A stretch of DNA of 32,076 bases from Ruminococcaceae bacterium UBA6845. Its GTDB lineage: Bacteria > Bacillota > Clostridia > Oscillospirales > Acutalibacteraceae. Below are positions 23,706 to 32,076 of this stretch, one piece after another; position 1 is the stretch's first letter; the number at the start of each line of letters is the position of its first letter. The DNA lies in the NCBI GenBank assembly GCA_002449395.1, contig DKDP01000023.1:642-32717 (forward strand), written 5' to 3'. The position numbers and the translations under genes are program-made. A model generated the notes under the pieces. It saw only the letters and a program-made list of their open reading frames with translations, was not told the origin of the DNA and did no database searches.

Positions 23706-26700
23706 ATGAGCAACAAACTCACAAAAATCGGGAAGAGCACATTGAGTCTTATCCTGTGTCTCACTATGCTCCTCACAACTTTCTGCTTCTTCGATATCGG
23801 TTCGGTGATATCGAAAGCTCAAGTTACAATTGAGGAAAATAAGATGAAGGGTGCTTTGTCAAATCAGCATACATATGCGCCCGAGACTATTTATCTTAAA
23901 CCCGGTAAAAACACATTTATGTATTTCGCTGATTACGATACACATACAGGTGTAGCAATCGGGGAAAATCATACATCATCTAAAATTGAGTTTGATTACA
24001 AAGGTTCAACATCAACATCTCTTGCTGTTAACAGAATTTATTCAAAAAACAGCAGCGGTGAAGACGTTGACCTTAACGGAAACCTTTATATAAACGGCAA
24101 AACAATTGCACCGAGCAATTGGGCGAAACATTCGGCTGAAAGTACAGCGGATTGGGGCTCGCCGACAAGTATCGCATCAACATCAAGCGGTTCTTTGCAA
24201 GTTACGCTTTCTCAGAGCAACTCCCTTACGGGAACAACACGAGGAACAACATATTTTATACAGTGGATTTTCCGTTATGTTGTTGGCGGTAAGGCTCATT
24301 TTACTTATCTTTATACTGCGGTTTATGTTCCTCTTCTTGATCAGGCAGGTTCATCAACAGGACAAAGACGTGACGGCGCTTTTAATTATAAGGTCAAGAA
24401 TGAAACCTACACATTTATTACCGGTGCAATGAAGTATACCGGCGGTAACAGACATTCTATGTTTACCGGTACAGGAAGCGGTTTGCGCACAGCTCCGTTG
24501 ATTTCATTCGTTGGTTCTGCACAAAATTCAACAGACGGACAGTATACAATTCCCGGCGGCAAGGATCAGTTCAAAAGTACCGACAATTTCTCGACGAGCG
24601 GCAGCAAGAACGTTTTTGTATATGACAAGTCGGGAAGAGATACTACGGATATATATTATAAAACATCATACAGTCGTGTTCCATCTGATTTTTCCGATAC
24701 GGCAGCCGGATCCGTCACAATTTCAGACGAAAAAACCATTAGTAATATGACAACCGGTACAGCATATATTGTTGTCGACAGTTCAAGATATTCTAACTAC
24801 AACCAGATACCATTCCTTAGCGCAGGCTATGCACAAATGTACCATGACTGGGACGGTGAGGGCAATAAGCTCAATTCTATAAACAGCGTTTCTTGGTATA
24901 ACAAAGGAAGCACAACTGAAAACGAGGATAAAAATGCTCTTGTCAGCTGTTCGGTTAATACATACAACTGGACGAGTGACGATAATAAATCCGATGCAAG
25001 AGGTCTGTATGCCTTTAACGGAGCTATTCCTGCATCTTCCCGCTTGACAGTTTTTGACTTCTGGTTTTTTAACGGTGTTTCATATGCGGCAGGTCATACC
25101 AATATGGGTATTCATCAAATGAATGCTCTTTATACTGAGGTCGTAAATAAATCCGCTCTCAGATCGGCATATGCAAGTGCGGCTGATTCTCATATTGACA
25201 ATGTTACACATTCGTCAAATTATACCACATATTACAGTGAGGTAAAAAAGGTTGCGGAAAAACTTTGTGATCCGCAGGCATACAAATGGGACGCTACATC
25301 ACTGTCGACATTGGTAACGCAATATGAAAGCGATATTGCTAATTCACAAACCTCCGATGACTATGTCTACTTCTATGTTCCGGAGATAATTTATCTTAAA
25401 CCAACAACATCCCCAACATCTTCTTTCCAGTATGAACTTGATGTTAAACTTGATTCAAGCGGAAACTATGTCCCGAACGGAACATACAGCGACGTTGGTG
25501 CTAATAATTCAATCTATTTTTCCTATGCTCATGCCTCGAATATTAAGTTGAGCTATGCTTGGAACACCGGTTCATCAGGAACATTGTCGATCGGCGGACT
25601 GACAACATCGTCGACAAGTTCATCACTCACGTCGAAGATTACAAGCGGTACGGCAACGTATTCTTCGGGTACAACGCAGTATATCAAGTGGACTGTGACG
25701 TATACTGATTTAACCGACGGATTGGAAAAGACGATAGATCAGATTACAGGTGTTTACTCGCCTTTCACAGGATCGACTGCTGCCGGTGGTTCTGCAACAA
25801 CCGGCTGGGCAGTTGGTTGGATGCACGATAAAATGAGTGTTACTGGTACCGTTTGGATGGAGGGTATGCATTCGGTTTCAGGCGGTAGCTATGCTTACAA
25901 ATTTGCTCCAACATCGGGAACAGCATTGATTGATGCTAATGGCGAAGGAGCTATTCGTGTCACAGGTAGCGGCATGAACACTGCAAGTGGTAGTAGTAGC
26001 GGTGGTAGTAAAGATATTACACCTACCGGCGGTACTGCCACTCTCTATGTTGATTCTTCACGAAACACAAAGTTTTCCGATATACCTAATTTGAGAGTAG
26101 GTTTGGATGTCAACCATGAAAATGATAGTGATAATGCTCAGGATCAATATCTGAATTTTGGAAGCACACAGCTCTATAAAAAAAATATAAAGGCGACGTC
26201 TGCTACAAGATTATATGATTCAGGAAGTTTTGGAATAAATGTTACATTGCCGGTAAGCAGTACTTCAATTAATATTGTAGGTTATGTTAGAATTGATAAA
26301 TCAAGCAGAGAAGACTCTGTCAAGGGAACCTTACCTCTTAAGGTAAATGTTTCAACAAAAGAAGGACTTCGTTCTGCAATAAATTATGCTAACAAATATA
26401 ATTATGCTCTTCAGACGCATTTCTTCGATGAGAAAGATGCGGGATGGACCAATTACACGAAAGCACTTTCAGATGCACAGAATGCTCTTGCGAAGATTGA
26501 CAGTTCGGAAAACTTTACTACACTTGCAAACACCCTTCGATCGGCGGTTGATACTCTTACCGATGCCTCATACCGAGGACAAGGTGCAAGATCAGAAAAG
26601 TTAACAGCTACTCAGTATAATGTTGCACTTGTAGGAACAGCGGACGGAAACTACGTTGTAAGAACACTTGCAGATGCGGTTAACAAATCGACTGACGCAA

Positions 26701-29700
26701 TAAGCAAGAATTTTTACGCCTATGATTCTGTAACATTCAGTGCAGAAAACTACAAGGGATATTCGTATGCGGGATATGCAGAAACCGAGTCTGCGCCTGC
26801 CGACGGCACCGCAGTTACAGCTGCAACAGTTAAGGCTATGCAGGAAAGTACTGATCCTGTTAAGCAGTCAAAGAACGATACGCTTACCTTTAATCACGTT
26901 GCAAGAGGCAATGATTACACTTATACATTCTATTATATTGTAAATCCCGATGTTCTCTTTGATAATGAGTTTGATTTTGATTCGGCAGGTTTACAAAGTT
27001 CCGGAAATAATATTTCCGATGTTTTAAATGATTATGCTGCAAATTCAATCAGCTTTAAAACTACCGGAACAACGGAAACTTATGTTGGACTGAATGGAAA
27101 TCCGTTGATTCTTATTCCGGGACATACGTATAGGTTTAATTTCAAATTTGCTACAAGCGGCAGCGGAACATCGAGATTTACAGTTCTGACATCAGCAAAT
27201 CCCACCGACGACAACGGATATTATGATGATATTGAAGGTAAAGACGGAATAACATATAAGGAAAGCATTGCTCCGGGTGAAACATTCACTATTCCGTCAG
27301 ACAGGAACTATATCAAATTGCGTCCGGGTGTAAACGGAGCAAATGTCGGAGATACTGTTACATATTCGGATATCTATATTGAGGATATCACTAACACTCT
27401 CGGCTTTGCAGACGATGTTACCGAAGCAACGCCTCACGGAAAATACAGCCTTGAGCCGGGTTCACAGATTGGTACGCTTGCCGGTATTTCCAGAACGGGA
27501 TATAACTGTGTCGGTTGGTATGATGCTCAGGATTCTGTCGGTAACGGTACGGGAAATAAGTATGATTCAACCAAAACAATCGGTAACAGTACAATTAAGC
27601 TCTTCTCAAAATGGTCTGAAAATGAAATTGAGTTGATTTATGACGGAAACGGACATACTGACGGTACTGTATTCCCTGATTCAACTTTCAAATACGGTGC
27701 TAAGGTTACTACTGAAAAAGCTCCTGCAAGAGAATATACGGTTACCTATGATGCCGCCGGCGGAAATGCATCCAAATCGAGTGATGTTGCAAAATATAAA
27801 TTTGCTAAATGGCTTAGTCCGTTGAATGGCAAACTTTATGAAGCTGAAAAAGAGTACAGCGACAGCTTCGGATCAACCGGCGAAACGGTTAACCTTATTG
27901 CACAATGGAACAGCACTTCGGTTGTATTACCGACTGCCACAAGAACCGGATATACATTCCAAGGCTGGTATGATGCTTCAGGCTCAAAAATTGGTAACGC
28001 AGGGGCTTCGTATACACCGGATAAGGATATTACGCTTACTGCCCACTGGACGGCGAATAGTTACAAGGTTCACTTTATGGGCAACGGTAACACCTCCGGC
28101 TCAATGAGTGATCAGCCGTTTACCTATGATAAAGCTCAGAATTTGACGGCAAATGCTTTCGTCAAGACCGGCTATACATTCTCTCATTGGGAAATGCTTC
28201 AAAATTCGCTTTATGATACTGTCGAGCATAACGGTGTTAAGGCAAGCAGTGAAAGCGGATATAACGATTTCCTTCGATACACAATTTCTGCACCTTTTGC
28301 CGCCGGAGATGTTTATTACCTTGAATTTGACGTAAAGGGCAGCGGAAGACTTACTAACTATTTCTATGGCGATAATAACTATCTTCAGGTTGCAAAAATT
28401 GAGACAAGTGACGGAAGAGTTCTAACAACCACGGATGGAACTAATAATGTTCCGCTTTCTTCCGGCTATACACACTATACTGTTAAATTTACTCTTGGCT
28501 CGTCAGGTAACGGAAATGTTAATAAGTATATTTTGTTCCGTGCATCGCCCGGTACGAATGTTTATGTTAAAAATGTTGCTTTCGGTAAAATAAATACCGG
28601 AAAAACATATACCGATAAACAGAGTGTTTCCAATCTGGTTTCTGAACCGAATGGCACTGCATTACTGATGGCAAAGTGGACGGCAAATAACTTTACTCTT
28701 GCATACAATGCAAACAAGCCGCAAACCGACGGCAGTGTTGCATCAATGCCAAACTCTCAGGGCTTGACATATGACACTGCTTCTGCAATCAGCACTACAA
28801 AGCCGACCTTGACCGGTTATACATTTGGCGGTTGGCAAGCAAATACAACAAATCTGAAAACAACCTTTGCTGCCGGTGCGGCTATAAGTGTTGATCAGGT
28901 TAACAAAATGTATGCTGATCGTAGTAATAATATCTATACCGTTAATGCGATATGGACAGCAAATAAGTATAAAGTTCACTTTGACGCAAACAGTGGAACA
29001 GGTATAATGGCCGATCAGGAATTTACCTACGATCAGGAACAGGCTCTTACTGCGAATGCATTTACAAGAGCCGGTTATACATTCGCCGGATGGAACACTC
29101 AGGCTGACGGTAAGGGTACATCATTTGGAAATGGTGAAAAAGTAAAGAATCTTGCAACAAGTGGCACAATAACCCTCTACGCTCAGTGGACAGCAAATAA
29201 GATCACAGTGCACTTCAACAAGAACCACAGTGATGCAACGGGTACAATGTCTGACCAGACCTTTACTTATGATAAAGCACAAAATCTTTCAAGTAATGGC
29301 TTCTCAAGATCTTATGCGGTAACATATAATTCAAACAAGCCGTCTACGGCTTCTACCACCCCGAGTCTTGGAAAAGCAAATGATACAGCTACGTACACTT
29401 TCAGCAAGTGGAATAATCAGGCTGACGGTAAAGGCACATATTCATATGGAAATGGCGTTTCCGTTACAAACCCGAACGGAGCAACAAGCGGAGAAACAAC
29501 ACTTTATGCACAGTGGAATCCCGGTTCGGTTACTCTGCCGAATGCAACAATGACCGGCTACATCTTCGGCGGCTGGTACTCGGATGCCGCTTGTAAAAAT
29601 TTTGTTGGAAATGCCGGCGGAATTTATACTCCTACCGCCGCAACAACCCTCTATGCAAAGTGGACGGCGAACACATATACCGTAACGCTTGATCAGCAGG

Positions 29701-32076
29701 GCGGTTCAGGCGGAACAACAAGTGTAACAGCAACGTTTGACAGCGATTTGCCAACAATTACAGTGCCGACAAGAACAGGTTATACTTTCGGCGGATATTT
29801 CACCGGCACAAACGGTACCGGCACACAGTACTATGATGTGAACGGAAAAGGCACAAAGAAATGGGATATCGCAAGCAAAACAACCCTCTATGCGAAGTGG
29901 ACGTCACATAAATATACCGTTGAATATAACGGAAACGGAAGCACAAGCGGATCGACAGCTTCGTCAAGTCATACATTTGATGTTCCTAAAAATCTTACTG
30001 CAAATGGATTTAATCGTAACTATACTGTAAGTTATTATGATGGATCAACTAAACTTTCATTTGATTCAGCATATACCAACGGTTCAGCGACATTCCAGGG
30101 ATGGTCATTGACTTCAACAGGTGCAAAGAAATACGCAGATAAAGACATCGTTGTAAATCTTACTGACAAGGATGGCGGCACAGTTACATTATATGCGGTT
30201 TGGTCTTTTGCAACTGTTAAAGCACCTTCATATAGTAAAGGTAACCTTGTATTCCTCGGTTGGAGTTCAACTAACGGCGGTGAAGTTAAATACATTGCCG
30301 GATCGGAAATTTCAAATATAAAGAGCAATATTACCCTTTACGCCGTATGGATTGACAAGGCAACGGCAGACAGCAATGCGGGTAAGTATGGTGGAACAAC
30401 AGTAACCTACGGTTATGATGCAACAACCGGCAATGCGCTTACAAAGAGCTTAGCAGAGGCTTTGACAGGAGACAATTTGTCCAAATATAATGACTATATT
30501 AAGGCTGTAAACGCATACAAAGTGGCTGTTGATAAGGGCAAGTCGACGGTTACGAATGCCGAGAACTATCGTAAAGCTGCGGCAGATCTTGCTTCAATTA
30601 CAAATACTATTAATGGTATCAAAGTCGTCTCCTTCCTTGAGAATATGACGGTAACGTACAGTATGAACGGAAAGACGGAGACGAAGACAGGAGCAACAGT
30701 ACGGTCGATAAACCTGAATCATTACAGTGACGGAACGCTGAATACAATTTCAAGTTCATATAAGACCGCAAAGGATAAAACAAAACTGACGCTTGCATAT
30801 CAGAACGAGTTCAACGGATATGTTGAGGCGGTTGCCAAGGCGTATACGAATCTTGATGCAATCGGAAGCGAGCTTAAATATGACGTCAACGAAACAAGCA
30901 AGTCTGTTGCGGCTCAGCTCGGAAAGAACGAAGATGTCGAAGCAATAAGCTATGTACGCACGGATTACGGTCCGACATATTATTGCTACACAAACAGCAA
31001 GGAACCGAAGATTGTAATCAATGCGCTTGAAAATCCGAAATCGAGCACAGCAAGAATCGGCTATCCGACAAGGTTTAGTGCAAGCTCCGATCAGGGAACA
31101 GACAGCTATACCGTAGTAAACAAGACAACAGGAAACGCATACTCCGCATATACAAATGCAGGAACTTATGCGATCGGAAATGCATATTCCGAAAACATCA
31201 ACGGAGAAAACCTGAGCGGTGCGGCATATTACAGCACATACTCTCAGATTCAGCTGAAACCGACATTCACAACGGATAAGCAGACGGTAAGCTATACGCT
31301 GTCGGCAACCGATGATGCACTTGTAAAGGAGAATGACGGACTCTATACCGGAAAGAATTATGCAAAGACAACATATCTTGCCGGAACGCAGAGAACAGCC
31401 GATACGGGAGAAAACATAACGATTATCATCAGCTACCATAACAGTATGGGCGTATTCAAAGCAACACCTGCACAGGTAGGATCGGATGTTGTGCTGAATC
31501 AGTATCATCTGTTCAGAACAGCGGCGGGAGCATCAAACTGGGAGCTTCCGAAAGCCGGAGATACAATGTATTCGGTAGATCACGGAGATTACGGACAGTG
31601 CGGACTCGGATCGTTTACCTATACGTTTGATGTGACGAACAGCAGCAGCGGTTACACATTTGACTTTGATAAATGTACAATAGGCGTACCGAACGCAACG
31701 GATAAAGCGAAGGTTGATAAGGAAGCACTTAAAAATGCAATTATTGCAAAATTGGATCCGACAAAGGATAAAGACGGAAAAACGATAACAAGCGGAAACC
31801 CGGATTATTCAAGGATTAATTCAATGAGTGCTACAAGGTTCCAAGGTGCAAAATCCGGTACAGGACTTGGCTATTGGGAATGGGGTAATAACTGGAGCTA
31901 TAACTACTATCCGAAGTCAAATTCATTTACCTATGTGCATCTTGTAGACAGATGGGGAAATACATTTGATGCAGTATATTATGTAAACCCGATGGATTAC
32001 AAGGATGTATATGCAAAGACAAAAACCAACGCGGCAGGCGCATACGACATAATCGAATCGGGCGGAAGCGGAATAG
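23706..32076 (+). CDS. Giant secreted modular surface protein with Listeria-Bacteroides (Flg_new/InlB B) repeats, 3' end outside window
   Basis: One frame is open from the ATG at 23706 (GGGAGG at 23693-23698, seven bases upstream) to the window edge: 2790 codons plus one base, with no stop. Residues 1-38 look like a signal peptide (basic start, hydrophobic LSLILCLTMLLTTFCFF, likely cut after SKA). Then come a diverged tandem duplication (about 59-956), a linker region, a first beta-sandwich candidate (1080-1229), about eleven Flg_new repeats (1246-2217) with a second beta-sandwich inserted in one of them (1498-1632), a helical FIVAR-like segment (2218-2306) and an unrecognised C-terminal region rich in Tyr, Asn and Thr. 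Repeats of this type occur in internalins and other Gram-positive adhesins. A role in attachment to mucus, glycans or neighbouring cells is inferred. No anchor motif (LPXTG, SLH, dockerin) is seen, and the true C-terminus is missing. Confidence 0.9.
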   Translation, partial: MSNKLTKIGKSTLSLILCLTMLLTTFCFFDIGSVISKAQVTIEENKMKGALSNQHTYAPETIYLKPGKNTFMYFADYDTHTGVAIGENHTSSKIEFDYKGSTSTSLAVNRIYSKNSSGEDVDLNGNLYINGKTIAPSNWAKHSAESTADWGSPTSIASTSSGSLQVTLSQSNSLTGTTRGTTYFIQWIFRYVVGGKAHFTYLYTAVYVPLLDQAGSSTGQRRDGAFNYKVKNETYTFITGAMKYTGGNRHSMFTGTGSGLRTAPLISFVGSAQNSTDGQYTIPGGKDQFKSTDNFSTSGSKNVFVYDKSGRDTTDIYYKTSYSRVPSDFSDTAAGSVTISDEKTISNMTTGTAYIVVDSSRYSNYNQIPFLSAGYAQMYHDWDGEGNKLNSINSVSWYNKGSTTENEDKNALVSCSVNTYNWTSDDNKSDARGLYAFNGAIPASSRLTVFDFWFFNGVSYAAGHTNMGIHQMNALYTEVVNKSALRSAYASAADSHIDNVTHSSNYTTYYSEVKKVAEKLCDPQAYKWDATSLSTLVTQYESDIANSQTSDDYVYFYVPEIIYLKPTTSPTSSFQYELDVKLDSSGNYVPNGTYSDVGANNSIYFSYAHASNIKLSYAWNTGSSGTLSIGGLTTSSTSSSLTSKITSGTATYSSGTTQYIKWTVTYTDLTDGLEKTIDQITGVYSPFTGSTAAGGSATTGWAVGWMHDKMSVTGTVWMEGMHSVSGGSYAYKFAPTSGTALIDANGEGAIRVTGSGMNTASGSSSGGSKDITPTGGTATLYVDSSRNTKFSDIPNLRVGLDVNHENDSDNAQDQYLNFGSTQLYKKNIKATSATRLYDSGSFGINVTLPVSSTSINIVGYVRIDKSSREDSVKGTLPLKVNVSTKEGLRSAINYANKYNYALQTHFFDEKDAGWTNYTKALSDAQNALAKIDSSENFTTLANTLRSAVDTLTDASYRGQGARSEKLTATQYNVALVGTADGNYVVRTLADAVNKSTDAISKNFYAYDSVTFSAENYKGYSYAGYAETESAPADGTAVTAATVKAMQESTDPVKQSKNDTLTFNHVARGNDYTYTFYYIVNPDVLFDNEFDFDSAGLQSSGNNISDVLNDYAANSISFKTTGTTETYVGLNGNPLILIPGHTYRFNFKFATSGSGTSRFTVLTSANPTDDNGYYDDIEGKDGITYKESIAPGETFTIPSDRNYIKLRPGVNGANVGDTVTYSDIYIEDITNTLGFADDVTEATPHGKYSLEPGSQIGTLAGISRTGYNCVGWYDAQDSVGNGTGNKYDSTKTIGNSTIKLFSKWSENEIELIYDGNGHTDGTVFPDSTFKYGAKVTTEKAPAREYTVTYDAAGGNASKSSDVAKYKFAKWLSPLNGKLYEAEKEYSDSFGSTGETVNLIAQWNSTSVVLPTATRTGYTFQGWYDASGSKIGNAGASYTPDKDITLTAHWTANSYKVHFMGNGNTSGSMSDQPFTYDKAQNLTANAFVKTGYTFSHWEMLQNSLYDTVEHNGVKASSESGYNDFLRYTISAPFAAGDVYYLEFDVKGSGRLTNYFYGDNNYLQVAKIETSDGRVLTTTDGTNNVPLSSGYTHYTVKFTLGSSGNGNVNKYILFRASPGTNVYVKNVAFGKINTGKTYTDKQSVSNLVSEPNGTALLMAKWTANNFTLAYNANKPQTDGSVASMPNSQGLTYDTASAISTTKPTLTGYTFGGWQANTTNLKTTFAAGAAISVDQVNKMYADRSNNIYTVNAIWTANKYKVHFDANSGTGIMADQEFTYDQEQALTANAFTRAGYTFAGWNTQADGKGTSFGNGEKVKNLATSGTITLYAQWTANKITVHFNKNHSDATGTMSDQTFTYDKAQNLSSNGFSRSYAVTYNSNKPSTASTTPSLGKANDTATYTFSKWNNQADGKGTYSYGNGVSVTNPNGATSGETTLYAQWNPGSVTLPNATMTGYIFGGWYSDAACKNFVGNAGGIYTPTAATTLYAKWTANTYTVTLDQQGGSGGTTSVTATFDSDLPTITVPTRTGYTFGGYFTGTNGTGTQYYDVNGKGTKKWDIASKTTLYAKWTSHKYTVEYNGNGSTSGSTASSSHTFDVPKNLTANGFNRNYTVSYYDGSTKLSFDSAYTNGSATFQGWSLTSTGAKKYADKDIVVNLTDKDGGTVTLYAVWSFATVKAPSYSKGNLVFLGWSSTNGGEVKYIAGSEISNIKSNITLYAVWIDKATADSNAGKYGGTTVTYGYDATTGNALTKSLAEALTGDNLSKYNDYIKAVNAYKVAVDKGKSTVTNAENYRKAAADLASITNTINGIKVVSFLENMTVTYSMNGKTETKTGATVRSINLNHYSDGTLNTISSSYKTAKDKTKLTLAYQNEFNGYVEAVAKAYTNLDAIGSELKYDVNETSKSVAAQLGKNEDVEAISYVRTDYGPTYYCYTNSKEPKIVINALENPKSSTARIGYPTRFSASSDQGTDSYTVVNKTTGNAYSAYTNAGTYAIGNAYSENINGENLSGAAYYSTYSQIQLKPTFTTDKQTVSYTLSATDDALVKENDGLYTGKNYAKTTYLAGTQRTADTGENITIIISYHNSMGVFKATPAQVGSDVVLNQYHLFRTAAGASNWELPKAGDTMYSVDHGDYGQCGLGSFTYTFDVTNSSSGYTFDFDKCTIGVPNATDKAKVDKEALKNAIIAKLDPTKDKDGKTITSGNPDYSRINSMSATRFQGAKSGTGLGYWEWGNNWSYNYYPKSNSFTYVHLVDRWGNTFDAVYYVNPMDYKDVYAKTKTNAAGAYDIIESGGSGI
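23880..26574 (+). repeat. Diverged tandem duplication of a 400-500 residue module in the giant protein
   Basis: Copy 1 (residues about 59-558) and copy 2 (about 559-956) share an ordered series of segments: PETIYLKP and PEIIYLKP; TTYFIQWIFRY and TTQYIKWTVTY; YTAVYVP and ITGVYSP; FITGAMKYTGG and SVTGTVWMEGM; GTAYIVVDSSR and GTATLYVDSSR; then a helical stretch with SALRSAYASA and EGLRSAINYA. Each copy is thus beta-rich domains followed by a FIVAR-like helical segment. Copy 2 is about 100 residues shorter. The copies are strongly diverged at DNA level, so the duplication is old. Confidence 0.65.
26943..27392 (+). other. First beta-sandwich (carbohydrate-binding-like) candidate domain of the giant protein
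   Basis: About 150 residues (1080-1229) start with NPDVLFDNEFDFD and contain alternating hydrophobic strands such as HTYRFNFKFATSGSG, RFTVLTS and NYIKLRPG, closing with VTYSDIYIEDI. This start-to-end pattern (an N-terminal FDNEFDF-like strand and a final strand describing a 'YSDIYIED' edge) resembles CBM4/9/16-type jelly-roll domains. The assignment is by eye and carries no proof of sugar binding. Confidence 0.4.
27441..30356 (+). repeat. Array of about eleven Flg_new (Listeria-Bacteroides) repeats
   Basis: Each unit follows the pattern y-x-V-x-[FY]-x-G-N-G ... RTGYTFxGW ... tLYAxWTA. Units end at the tryptophan codons at 27612, 27906, 28047, 28677, 28953, 29187, 29514, 29661, 29898, 30201 and 30348. 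Some are short (third, eighth and eleventh) and lack the first strands. The fourth is split by an inserted domain. The fourth, sixth and seventh share a middle segment of the type DQxFTYDxxQxLxxNxF, which marks them as recent relatives. The fold is a beta-grasp-like module known from internalin B and many Clostridia surface proteins. Confidence 0.85.
28197..28600 (+). other. Second beta-sandwich candidate, inserted inside a Flg_new repeat
   Basis: After KTGYTFSHWEM of the fourth repeat the pattern breaks for about 135 residues (1498-1632) and resumes with the closing strand ALLMAKWTA. The insert has LRYTISAPF, AGDVYYLEFDVKGSG, HYTVKFTLGSSG and NKYILFRASPG, and ends in NVYVKNVAFGKI, again a CBM-like jelly-roll pattern. 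A domain placed within, rather than between, repeats is unusual and is discussed in the findings. Confidence 0.5.

Noticed and set aside
27441..30356. Possible CRISPR-like or satellite DNA repeats
   Set aside because: The repetition is at protein level in one open frame with variable unit length. There are no identical short repeats with uniform spacers.
30756..31508. 250-codon minus-strand open frame
   Set aside because: It is antisense to the giant gene, whose plus frame is continuous through this region; the Cys/Ile/Arg-rich product resembles no protein family.

Overview
The window looks like a chromosomal segment of a low-to-mid GC Gram-positive anaerobe of the Clostridia, most like an Oscillospiraceae/Ruminococcus-type gut bacterium. 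The lineage is inferred from gene content and order (mltG beside a U32 protease-family gene, gdpP-rplI-dnaB, tilS-hpt-ftsH, a CwlD-type amidase, RNase J), strong GGAGG ribosome binding sites and frequent 4-8 bp gene overlaps. No phylogenetic search was possible.

Positions 1-23338 are dense, mostly plus-strand core genes. After the tail of an unidentified gene come three small coupled genes (DUF2156 protein, GNAT acetyltransferase, DJ-1/PfpI protein). A cell-wall block follows: mltG, a U32 protein (probably tRNA hydroxylation protein TrhP), a MurE-family ligase with unusual motifs and a bifunctional PBP1A. Then come ruvX, a VanZ-like membrane protein, two half-size TauE/SafE permease genes on the minus strand, a CwlD-like amidase, radA and a minus-strand rnhA, with a bidirectional terminator between radA and rnhA. 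A clear promoter at 13553-13581 starts a second run: RNase J with a lysine-rich N-terminal extension, gdpP, rplI, dnaB, tilS, hpt and ftsH. This run ends at a strong terminator at 23354-23380. The theme of this half is peptidoglycan assembly, RNA and tRNA maturation, c-di-AMP turnover, DNA replication and repair, and membrane protein quality control.

Positions 23339-23705 form a 367-base AT-rich gap with inverted repeats, a probable promoter with duplicated operator-like repeats, and a leader in which four complementary segment pairs nest and end on the Shine-Dalgarno sequence. It precedes a single open frame from 23706 to the window edge (at least 2790 codons, no stop reached). This encodes a giant secreted modular protein: signal peptide, a diverged tandem duplication of a 400-500 residue module, two carbohydrate-binding-like beta-sandwich candidates, about eleven Listeria-Bacteroides (Flg_new/InlB B) repeats, a helical FIVAR-like stretch and a C-terminal region with clearly different glycine codon use.

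The most unusual parts of the window are the giant protein with its structured leader, the non-canonical MurE, the split TauE/SafE pair and the RNase J extension. No tRNA, rRNA, CRISPR array, transposase or prophage gene was recognised.
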